A stretch of 12,500 nucleotides of DNA. Source: Actinidia chinensis. Its lineage: Eukaryota; Streptophyta; Magnoliopsida; Ericales; Actinidiaceae. Positions 1-8,289 of this stretch are shown here, piece after piece (position 1 is the first letter of the stretch; each line of letters starts with the position of its first letter). The stretch covers positions 5,619,714-5,632,213 of the forward strand of contig CM018905.1 in assembly GCA_009663005.1 (NCBI GenBank). The letters run 5' to 3'. Under the pieces are notes generated by a model, which was not told the DNA's origin, made no database searches, and was given only the letters and a program-made list of their open reading frames with translations. The position numbers were made by a program, and so were the translations under genes.

Positions 1-233
1 GCTACCACTGACCCTCTTCTAGTTTTTATACTTACATCTCTCATCAGTCTAGTCTCAACTCAAAACATACTTGATTGATATTGATTTCTAGCTTCCTTGG
101 AATAATGATCAATTAAAGAATTATACATGGGAAAGTGAAATGACTTTGGTATGCCAACCCATTTTATATTACTTCTCCGTTAAATGCATATATAAAGGAT
201 AACTAATTCAATTTGGCAAAAGCCATGAAGTTG
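1..233. other. AT-rich intergenic sequence, no feature recognised
   Basis: This stretch has no recognisable coding sequence, repeat terminus or RNA gene. It is ordinary AT-rich plant intergenic DNA that ends where the hAT-like terminus begins. Confidence 0.6.
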
Positions 234-1391
234 CCACTTGGCTCTTCAAAAATTGAAAAAATAGTGGGCCTCCAATCATGTAGACTCCTATACAATTATA
301 TATCTATATTGGGCCCAAATAATTTTTTAGTTTTAATCCATTAAAAAATAGTTTCCAATTTGAGTTTTAGGGGCCCATAGCATCCGGTGACAAAGTGGAA
401 ATACTACTAACTTATAAATCCTATTTTTGAAAACTAATTCAATAATATTTGCCGTATACTAAAGATGATCACAACTCAAATAGTGAAGTCGAGTCTTTTT
501 ATCCAACACTGGAATTGAAAATTTGGAGTTCTTATGCATATCATTTCGCACAATCTATGTTTGCAGTTAATTCGGTTACCAAACCTTTAAAAAAGCAAAA
601 CATGGCAAATGATGTTGCTATAGATCAATTGAGAGGGCTTATTGTTTTTTCTTGAAAACTATAAAGAGGATTGGTTTGACAAATGCCATGGTTGAAGGTA
701 AAGAGATTGCAGTGAAATGAAAAATTGAACGCAATAATTTCCTGAGAAGTCGTGTCCAATGTAGAAAGAAGTCAGTTGATGAAGAAATGTTAGGATAGGT
801 GACACACTCATCTCAGTATGTCTTTCAAGTCAATTCCCTTTTAAATATTGTGGGGTCAACACTTTTTCACTAAGGAACCGGTTTTCGAACAATTTGCAAA
901 TATATGAGAGACTTTTGGAGTTTATTTAATTTTAAGCATTTTGATTTCATAAAATGTGAAGCTTTTTGAATTCCTCGTATAACAATCTTGAGTATCTTTT
1001 AAAAATGTGGTGGCCTTTCTATATTGATGGAAGGGATTTATTTTCAGAATTAAAAAGTCTTGAAAGTATTTTTGCCAAAGATATAAAAAACCTAGTATGT
1101 TCTCATTACTTGGAGACAATGGATTGTTTTTTCCGAATACCTGGATTGCCTATATAATATTGTTGACTTACCAGTTCTTGTTGCGTCCGGTGAAAGAAGT
1201 TTTTCAAAGTTGAAATTGATCAAAACTTATCTTCGTTCAATCATGTCTCAAGAAAAATTAAATGGATTGGTTATATTATCCATTGGTTTTTTATGAAAAC
1301 TATGTGTTGAAAAATTTTATTATGCAAACTATATGGAGGGCCTCCCCAAATAAATCCATTTCAGGCCTCCAAAAATAATGAGCTGCCATTG
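234..1391 (+). mobile_element. Internally deleted hAT-superfamily DNA transposon
   Basis: The element is defined by an internal transposase remnant and by related, inverted ends. The left end, about 234-274, has GGCTCTTCAAAAATTG followed by a GTGGGCCTCC block. The right end, about 1335-1391, read on the minus strand, has CAATGGCAGCTCATT followed by TTTTTGGAGGCCTGAAAT. Both resemble the CAGTGGCGGAGC-type ends with an adjoining GGGCC block that I associate with plant hAT elements encoding TTF-type or MYM-type zinc-finger transposases. I found no convincing 8-bp target-site duplication, so the exact ends are uncertain by several bases. At about 1.16 kb the copy is much shorter than an autonomous element of several kilobases, and the N-terminal part of the gene is missing. 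The copy is dead. Confidence 0.7.
449..1330 (+). pseudogene. hAT transposase remnant (zinc-finger MYM-type 1-like), C-terminal part
   Basis: This is the decayed C-terminal part of a plant hAT transposase, an enzyme that cuts and reinserts its own element in the nucleus. Recognisable blocks occur in order but in different frames. The first is DVAIDQLRGLI at about 611-643. The next is a linker with NNLEYLLKMWWPFYIDGRDL and LFSELKSLESIF at about 980-1072. Then comes FPNTWIAYIILLTY near 1131-1172. Last is the hAT dimerisation domain, 1168-1296, with LPVLVASGERSFSKL and RSIMSQEKLNGLVILSI. The ASxERxFSKLKLIK signature is a family hallmark. In-frame stops and at least three frame changes separate the blocks, for example TGA at 654 and TAA at 877, and the end of the last block hits TGA at 1294. 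The zinc-finger region and most of the catalytic RNase-H-like core are absent. It lies inside the element bounded by the related inverted ends and has no plausible start codon. Confidence 0.85.
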
Positions 1392-1612
1392 TCAATTAAT
1401 TGCATGGACTCGGGTAAGAGTGTCGGGTGCCAGTTCATGTCCAAGCGCATGATATTTCTAAACTTAAATCTGAAGATAAGGGGATATGTGTGTATACGAG
1501 GATTAGCCTTAAACACTTATTTTTCGTAAATTCTTCAAACTTGCACCCTATGGCTGATAACTTTGATATTTGAAGAAGGCAATATGGGTACTCAAGATGG
1601 GTATATTATATT
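1392..1612. other. Intergenic spacer, nothing recognised
   Basis: No coding sequence or repeat could be supported here. It separates the right end of the hAT element from the possible exon remnants that follow. Confidence 0.5.
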
Positions 1613-2716
1613 CTGCTGTTGATTTCATCATCTGTGGTAGAGATACTGGACTTTGACTCAACACTTGCCAGTCATACTATCAATTGGTTGCAACTTAAGA
1701 CCTGGTGATCTCGCTTGGGACTGGGACAAGTAAGCGACCCGTAAGGGTTGTGAATATCTGTGTTATATTATGAGGGTTTCAAGTGAATGCTTGTAATTTA
1801 TGAAATTTTCTAAATTATAATTGACACAAATATTTTTCATTTGCTCTTCTTACCTTTGAACACCTGCTTCGTCTCCCAACAGGAGCCCGATCGTATGGTG
1901 CCTGCTGGATTGACATGGAAGGTACAAAAACTGTTTTCTGTAGGTGGAAAAATCTCGCACATTTCTAGAATATGGAGAGGAAGTCTTATTACGGGTTGTG
2001 CAAGGTTGTTTAATTATCACGGAAGTTTTTTCTTTAAGTCTTCTGTTTATATATAGCATGAATTGTCGAGGTAGTTTTCGCCTCATCCATCGTATGAGCA
2101 TCATCTTCGATTAGATTCCATAATCTTGACCTACGATGGCTAGTTTTTTTTTATTCACTTGATTGTTATGAGAACTAATAGGAGAACGTTGGCTTCCATT
2201 TATTTTTCTTGGTCCGAATGCTAATTCTGCTTTAACACTCGAGGACTAGGTTAGGTATTGTTTTACCTTTAAATTTACGCATTTGAGCATGTGTTCGTAG
2301 AATGTAGAGATGAAGCTAAGGTGGGCGGGTGGTTGCAAATGGCTCCTCACTTTTTCAAAAATCTTTCAATTGTCCCTTATTTTACTTCATATTTGTACAT
2401 ATAGAGGCACGTCTAAGTTGTTTGTGAAATTCCTTAATTTTTAGTCCTTGCCTGTCATAATAAACGATGCATATGAAACTACTTATCTGATTATTTTGTT
2501 GAAAAAGCGTTTTTCTTTCGAAAAAACAAAATAATGTCTCATGAACTGATCAGCATGATGTTGTGATTCTGTCTGCAGCAGGGATGGCTACAATATTGGG
2601 GGTTCGGGAATTTGCTCTGGGAAGATTCTGCCTGCGCAACGTTGAGGAGATGTTGCCTTTCTTCTTCGAACGGGGCTGTCGTCCTTGTGGCCGTCAACGT
2701 AGGAGCAGCCTTGTGA
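1613..2716 (+). pseudogene. Possible decayed multi-exon gene, 3' end, family not recognised
   Basis: Three short islands look like exon remnants on the plus strand. The first, about 1613-1730, reads through segments such as VVEILDFDSTLASHTINW and ends at a donor-like ACAA|GTAAGC near 1728. The second, 1882-1921, follows a pyrimidine-rich tract and CAACAG, reads EPDRMVPAGLTWK, and ends AAG|GTACAA. The third starts after TCTGCAGCAG near 2579, reads GWLQYWGFGNLLWEDSACA then ends SSNGAVVLVAVNVGAAL before TGA near 2715. The phases of islands two and three agree across the intervening 0.66 kb. Island one joins in the same phase but carries an in-frame TGA near 1711. I do not recognise the protein. 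Other frames of the last island, including the minus strand, are also open, so the coding strand is not proven. Treat this as a hypothesis about a dead or mispredicted gene. Confidence 0.25.
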
Positions 2717-2719
2717 AAT

Positions 2720-3229
2720 GTCAGTTTTTTCTGGTATATATACAAATATATATTGGTAATTGGCTTGGCCAGCCAATGGAATGTATGATAACTCATTTGG
2801 CAAACCTATTATACGTATCTAATGTAGGCTGAAGCCATTGACAGTTAAGATCTATTGTTAACTCTAATGTGATGTGAATTTTATGTTTTCTGATTGCCTT
2901 TGGGTACCATATCCTTTTTTTTTTCTTTCCAAAACGCTCCATGTTTTATCTTTGATGAAATATATTTTTGATATCATGCCGAAATTCCCCCTGTAAGGGA
3001 TCTCCAACAATAATTCCTACTCTTACTCAAATTTCCCCCCCCCCCCAAAAAAAAAAAAGTTTCATTCCCTATTGGGTAGGGAAGCGCTTGTTAACCAGCG
3101 GCTGTCAACAAGATCTCCAATTTGTTTTTAGTTCCTATCAAAAAAACTATTGTATTTAAACGGTTTCGAAATGAAAACTATATTCGTCTTTATAAAAAAC
3201 TTCTAAACACCCCACACCATACTCAAACA
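2720..3229. other. AT-rich spacer with homopolymer tract
   Basis: No gene is supported. The stretch is AT-rich and contains poly-T and the C12-A12 tract listed separately. Confidence 0.5.
3035..3058. repeat. C12-A12 homopolymer junction
   Basis: Twelve C residues are followed directly by twelve A residues. The tract is likely to vary in length between individuals and to be error-prone in sequencing. Confidence 0.9.
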
Positions 3230-3480
3230 TTGGGTCTGTGCTCAGAAGCCAAGTAGACCATTCTCTTCAAGGGTGCTCATTTTGGAGGCCTTCCTCAATT
3301 TATGGCATCACCTTCAATTCCCAAATCTATGGCAACTAAACACTGAGAAGACCTTGTACGTTGGAGGTGGGTTTTTTAGGGCATATTTGGACAGGACTGT
3401 GTCTTTAGTAGCCGAAGCAAACATCGGCGAACCCACCGGGGAAGATGATGAAAGCACCAACGGCCAGATGAACCCATAAA
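3230..3480. other. Unrecognised higher-GC patch
   Basis: This patch is richer in GC than its flanks. It is open on the plus strand at 3273-3479 (ending ANIGEPTGEDDESTNGQMNP) and on the minus strand at 3314-3499 (with SSSSPVGSPMFASATKDT). Neither translation resembles a family I can name, and both lack upstream coding context. It may be a fragment of an old gene or repeat. No function is proposed. Confidence 0.25.
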
Positions 3481-4115
3481 TTACTCTTATTTGACTCATT
3501 TAAATGAATTGTTCAGATTAATCAACGTAATTTATTAATTGGAAACAAAATAATCTAAAGGTTTCAGAACAGATTACCATAATAAAGGCTTTTTTTCTAA
3601 AATTTAATTAGTTAGATCATCCCGGCCATTCCTGTTTTGAGGATACGTAAGAACTTCATTGATAATAAAAATAAATAACACATAAATGAAAAGCACATCC
3701 TTCTTTATTATAATCAGAAATTAAGCTCAGAAAATCTTAAATATAGAGAGGAAAACAATGCTTCCACCATCTCATATGACCATAGTCTATGTATAAGATG
3801 TTATTTCCTAAATTATTATTTAAAATAAATAATGAACCAATAATTAAAATCAGTAAGGGATGCACAAACATTAGTAGAAAACTGGTATGCCATTTTAATT
3901 TCAATGAGAAGATAGAGAGAAAATTCCATCTTTGGGTGCTCTTGTAGTTGGTGCAAGTTCTTGTTGATTTGTGTTGATTTTTCTTCTTTCTGTTGGCTGC
4001 GGCCCAAGGTTTGGGGTACCTGGGAATGATCCTTAGAAATGTGTATTCATATTGCGCTTTTTAATATTGCGTTGATTACCCCCCAAAAAAAAGGTGTCCC
4101 ACCGTGAAAAGTGAT
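3481..4115. other. AT-rich intergenic sequence
   Basis: No gene, RNA or repeat terminus could be supported. The small minus-strand open frame at 3816-4007 has no recognisable domain and is probably chance. A C/A-rich run at 4080-4092 is low complexity. Confidence 0.5.
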
Positions 4116-4125
4116 AATATCTATT
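4116..4125. repeat. Target-site duplication, left copy, of the LINE tail
   Basis: AATATCTATT is repeated exactly at 4315-4324, immediately after the A tail of the LINE fragment. Given the position and structure, it is interpreted as the duplicated target site. Confidence 0.65.
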
Positions 4126-4316
4126 CATTCTTATCTGGTGATAGAATTTTTGCTAAGTTCTTTAATCTAATTCTATAGTTAGTATTAGTTTTTGAGGTTC
4201 TGCTTGTTCGGTTGTTGTCTTATCAAAACGATTTAGCTGAGCTATCATCTCTGATTTTGTAATCTTCTCTCTCTTATCATTTATTAAAATATTCTTCTTT
4301 GCCGTTCAAAAAAAAA
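4126..4316 (+). mobile_element. 5'-truncated LINE (non-LTR retrotransposon) 3' tail
   Basis: The segment ends with a typical plant LINE 3' UTR: TTTTGTAATCTTCTCTCTC, then a TTATTAAAAT signal, TTCTTCTTTGCCGTTC, and a nine-A tail at 4308-4316. It is flanked by the 10-bp direct repeat AATATCTATT at 4116-4125 and 4315-4324; the second copy overlaps the end of the A tail by two bases. A 3'-anchored, A-tailed, 5'-truncated insertion with a target-site duplication is the hallmark of target-primed reverse transcription. Only about 190 bp of untranslated tail remains and no ORF2 sequence is present. Orientation is plus, from the position of the A tail. Confidence 0.75.
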
Positions 4317-4324
4317 TATCTATT
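4315..4324. repeat. Target-site duplication, right copy, of the LINE tail
   Basis: This is the second copy of AATATCTATT. Its first two A residues merge with the poly-A tail, so the duplication could be 8 to 10 bp. Confidence 0.65.
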
Positions 4325-4377
4325 AATAATCCTTGTCAATTACTAGAAAATATATAAATTTGTAGATCATCTAATAA

Positions 4378-5493
4378 TTAGAAAATTCTAACAAAGTTGT
4401 TTCCTATCCACGTATTACATTGGAAAATCCAAATATTTGAGTCTCTAATTGCATGCTTAATGAACCCTACAATAGCAACAATCTCCCTCAATATTATAGC
4501 GTCTGCATTATACCATAAACCCGGCGGAAGGAAGAGCGGTAACCACCACGAATGCAATTGCCGCTGGCCCCGAAACCACAACGGGCAACCTCAACTTCCC
4601 ATTTAACTCTTTTTAATAACAATTTCCGTAGCCACACACCCAATGGATTAAAAAAAAGCATGTGACCTCCCACGTGGGTCTCAATCTCCTGACGTGGTAA
4701 AAGATCAACTCTTGCATTATGCCTGATATGAAAAATGTTACTAATACTGCGGGAACTACGGCCCACTTTTTCCCAATCAGACGGCTACAAATCGACCAAA
4801 CGGATGGTATACGATCGGGCGTAGGATACTTGAGACTATTAGATTCCACCTTTTACCCCAAAACTTTTGCAGTGAGGTGGAGGGGTATGGCTCCCATTGA
4901 ACGGTCGCTCAAGCTCAAGCTCAAGCCGAGCCATGGCTCGAACCAAAGCCGCCACAACGACAAGCAATATTTCAAGCATGAAATAAACATGGAGGCAGTA
5001 AAAGACCAAAATGACCTTGGGGTGAATAAGTTCTTTATACTTGTGAAATTCACAAGAGAAGGGCAAAAACAGGAATCTGATAACACAGTTGAGAGGAGGT
5101 TTGTGGGAATTTTGGTGTGAAAAATGGGTGATGTTGAAATTTGTTTCTTGGGTTCTGTGATTTGGAGGAGTTGCTGGGGGGTGGGGTGGGGGGTACCTGA
5201 TGGGTAGGCAAGCTAAAGGATGAAGTGGGGCAATGGATTAGTGGGTTTGGATGAAGCGGAGAGGGCCTTTGCAAAGGCAAAAGAGGAGAGCTTAAAATAG
5301 CAAAGCCATGGCTATGAAGAAAGCAGTGGTGGATCCAGGTGGATGGTGGTGAGTTTTGAAGGGGAGGGACTGAAAGAGGATATGATTTAGAGGCGAGAGA
5401 AAGAAGCCTGGATTGTAACTTGGGGGATGAACTTGGCTATGGTTTGGCCATAGCATAAAACGATGCAAACACGGTGATCCATACCACAGCCAT
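4378..5493 (-). pseudogene. Wax synthase-like MBOAT acyltransferase pseudogene
   Basis: This is a dead copy of a plant long-chain-alcohol O-fatty-acyltransferase, the ER membrane enzyme that joins fatty acyl-CoA to long-chain alcohols to make wax esters. Family blocks occur in order from a start at 5493 (MAVVWITVFASF). They include TIAKFIPQ, then PGSTTAFFIA, then the middle block HPKVILVFYCLHVYFMLEIL with [12 protein letters not shown]. The conserved block [17 protein letters not shown] is followed by [14 protein letters not shown]. Next come [20 protein letters not shown] and ISGIMQELIFYHVRRLRPTW, and then VVVSGPAAIAFVVVTA near the end. The stretch of about 1.1 kb matches the usual single-exon length of about 340 residues, so it is nearly full length. 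At least six frame changes and several stops break it. The conserved MBOAT histidine, normally in a GLMHEL-type motif, is a glutamine codon (CAA at 4714-4712). Family membership is confident; expression is not expected. Confidence 0.88.
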
Positions 5494-6101
5494 TGCCTGA
5501 TCTCTCATTCCATTATATTCAAACTCTGCTCTTCTCTTGCCCACCAAACAAAATGGACGCCAAATGAGACTAGAGCCATGGGGTATATATATATTAGAAC
5601 TGATGGCCCAGGTGTTGCGTATGCATGGGAAGTGTGGGATTTGATCCTAAAATTGGCGGTTATCGAAGCAAATTTTTTTTTGACCTTTTATCCTTAAAAA
5701 TTTAAAAGTACTTAAATAGGTAGTAGTTATTTTTGTTGTACTATAGGATTAATTTTGATATAAAAATATTTGGCTATCATATTAAATTTCACTGATCTCT
5801 CCTTATGTTTCTAATACATACAATCATCTCTCTTATATATTTTAAAATAGCACTGACCTTTCTTAATTTTAAAACTATTATAAGGAATCATCTAGCACTA
5901 ATTTTTTTAAAACAATAAATTTGCACTCGATGTAGTGGGTTTCAATTAATTTTTATTGCCCAATACACCAAGTAAAAATAGAAAAAACAATTTCTATATT
6001 TCAAAACACTAGTACTTTGTAAAAGAAAACAATCATTTTTATTGTTTTATAAATAAGTATCAACAAGTATTTTTTTTTTTTTTAAAAAATTGATCAAAAT
6101 C
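5494..6101. other. AT-rich intergenic sequence upstream of the MBOAT pseudogene
   Basis: This would be the promoter side of the minus-strand pseudogene. A TATATATATATT run lies at about 5585-5597, on the upstream side of the start at 5493, and could be a relic TATA region, but it is also simple repeat. The rest, to the poly-T run at 6070-6083, is AT-rich with no coding sequence recognised. Confidence 0.4.
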
Positions 6102-7680
6102 ATGGTAGCCAATAGACTAATGAAGTAAGCCTCCGGGGTTGGTTAGGAGCCATCCGATGTGAGGTACAAGAGGCGAAAGGACCCACCTCAGAGCGGCAGG
6201 AAGGAAAAAAAAGCAAAAGCCTGAAGCCTGAAGCCGAGAGTTGAAGTGATAGAAAAATTGTGGCATCGAGTAAACGTAGGGTATCACTGAGCCAAACCCA
6301 CTTTGGCTTGGACCTACGAGAGATTCTCAATGCCAAACGAAATGAGGGTGGTGATTTACGGGCCAAGCTACTAGCCAAGGCAGCAACGCCTGCAAAAAAT
6401 GTCATCCCCAAAAAAATCAATAACCTGAACTGCTAGATTCATGCCAAAAGAACATATCCTGATGTACCAAATCCCATTTACGCTGGAGATTGAGGGAATG
6501 GACCCTCCAAAAAAGTTCACTCCCTTGAAGTTCACTTTGTACGACAGGAAGTCAAGTCCGGGGTCTCACATCAGTTATTTCAGACAAATGGTGGCGCTAT
6601 AAAATCATCTTTATGCGCTCATGTGTATGGTGTTTCCATAAAGTCTAAGGATCTCAAGCTGAAATGGTTTGACAAGCTCGCTGCAGGATCCATCGGAAGC
6701 TTCTACCAACTTACAGAGTCATTTGTAACTTGGTTTTCCATCAATAGGCACCAAAGGGTGTTATCTCTCTTATGACACTTCGAAAAGGCAAGAATGAAAT
6801 ACTTCGCAACTATAACAAATGCTATTGAGAGTTATACAACGAGATAGAGGAGTTCTCAGAATAGCTAGTCGTGGTCAGCTACAAGCTCGGGCTGACCCTG
6901 GATGAGAAGTTTTGAGAGGACCTGATGCTGAACCCTCCAGCCGACCTACGGTATCTCATGTCTTGGGTCAAAATAGTCAATCGAATGGAGGATGACGTCT
7001 GGCAAGCAGAACAAGCTACGGGGTCTTCGTTACGGGGCGATGGGTCTTTCAAAAACAAAGGAAAAGCCCAGTAGACCATGAAGATCGAGTGAGGTTGATT
7101 TTCAAGTAACCAATCTATAAACTCATCATTCAGATCCGAGATTAGCCGCACTTCAGGAATCCCACACCCATGGGAGGGATCCCCGAAAATACACAATAAC
7201 AGTGGAGGTATTATTTCACGAGGGGAAGAGGAACAATGGATCAAGACCAAAAAAAACTGCAGAGGAAACACCTGAAGGTTTTTCTTTGATCATACGTCAG
7301 TGTCAAACCCTTTAAAGATTACTTGGATAGAAAAAGACTCACTAAAAGGAAATTGAGGTCAGACATAATCTTAGGTTTGACCTTAGCAATGAAGAAATTG
7401 ATGATACCTTAGAGGAAGACCTTCCTCTGGGGACTATTCATATGATCGGGGGACCAAACCACCCTAATCTTGCGAATAAGATCTGGGGGAGATCTACATC
7501 GTCCGTCAAATAAACGAGATTCTCTCGATTCAGCCAGCAGCGAAGAAGCAAAGACAAGGCCAATCCGAGCACGGTAGCATCACATTTACAAAGGCTGATC
7601 TTGAGCGGGTCTAATACCCCCACAACAATCCTTTGGTCATCCATCTACGAGTCCACAACTATGATGTCAAGAGCATCAAC
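6102..7680 (+). pseudogene. Ty3/Gypsy retrotransposon gag remnant
   Basis: This is a decayed gag polyprotein of a plant Ty3/Gypsy LTR retrotransposon, which would form the cytoplasmic particle that packages element RNA. Order of blocks: an N-terminal region with DLREILNAKRNEGGDLRAKL at about 6310-6369; the retrotransposon gag domain starting KFTLYDRKSSPGSHISYFRQ at about 6528; KWFDKLAAGSIGSFYQLTES at about 6662-6721; LEDDV-like and QAEQATGSS text near 6985-7028; a degraded knuckle and LKVFL block near 7205-7290; and [13 protein letters not shown] with [20 protein letters not shown] to about 7489. The last recognisable part is SITFTKADLERV and PLVIHLRVHNYDVKSI, ending near 7675. In related elements the protease active site (DTGSS-type) follows within a few residues, but here homology stops. 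Frameshifts and stops are frequent, for example TAG at 6434 and TAA at 7612. No flanking LTR pair or primer-binding site is visible. Confidence 0.85.
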
Positions 7681-8289
7681 ATCAGCCTCGATAAAATTGA
7701 ACTTAAAAATCACCCCTTTTGTTTATGTTAATTGCTATTTTTTTTTAACTACAGTAACCCCTCTATTAGTTAGCACAAAAAGAAAGTAGATAGACAATGA
7801 ATAAATTTTAGTTATTTTTTATTAGATACTGTAGCAAAACTAAATTTATAAGTTGTTCTGGCTAGTTTGATATAGGCAATTTTAAATATTTCACTAGCTA
7901 AATTAGTCAAAAATGATGTTTGACTAGTTTGATGTGTTTGCTCTTATACCTTAAAATCTCAGTTCATTCTACGAAATCCTTGGGCCATTAATTTAATTAA
8001 AAATGACACTTTGGAGTCATTATAATGATAAGTACTTATTGAAATAAAGCTAATTTGATGATTACATTTGTTTAGACTTAAGTTGAAATATTGAACTTTA
8101 TTAAAAATCATTTGGAAAATGAAAGTGTTAATTTTTAAAAGAAGAATTGCAGATGATTAAAATTAATTTTTGAAGCATCATTCAAAGTATATTAGATGTA
8201 AACATGCATATAAAAATGAGAAAGTACAGTGCTCTACACTTAAACAAAAACTGGTAAATCAATAGCATGAAATTGTGAAAGGAAAACAG
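7681..8289. other. AT-rich sequence between gag remnant and LTR-like block
   Basis: No coding sequence is recognised. CTAGTTTGATA at about 7862 and CTAGTTTGATG at about 7923 are short direct copies. ACTACAGTAAC near 7747 and TACTGTAGCAAA near 7827 are loosely inverted, which may mark a very degraded MITE. The upstream boundary of the LTR-like block may lie here; TGTTA at 8126 is one unproven candidate start. Confidence 0.35.

Noticed and set aside
4719..5120. Plus-strand open frame of 133 codons, the longest in the window
   Set aside because: It lies antisense to the MBOAT pseudogene, whose conserved blocks are on the minus strand. Its translation has no recognisable domain.
5050..5280. Minus-strand proline- and serine-rich open frame resembling a transit peptide
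   Set aside because: It is one frame of the broken MBOAT pseudogene. The family blocks continue across it in neighbouring frames, so it is not a separate gene.
6879..7271. Minus-strand open frame of 130 codons
   Set aside because: It is antisense to the gag remnant, whose blocks are clear on the plus strand. No minus-strand domain is visible.
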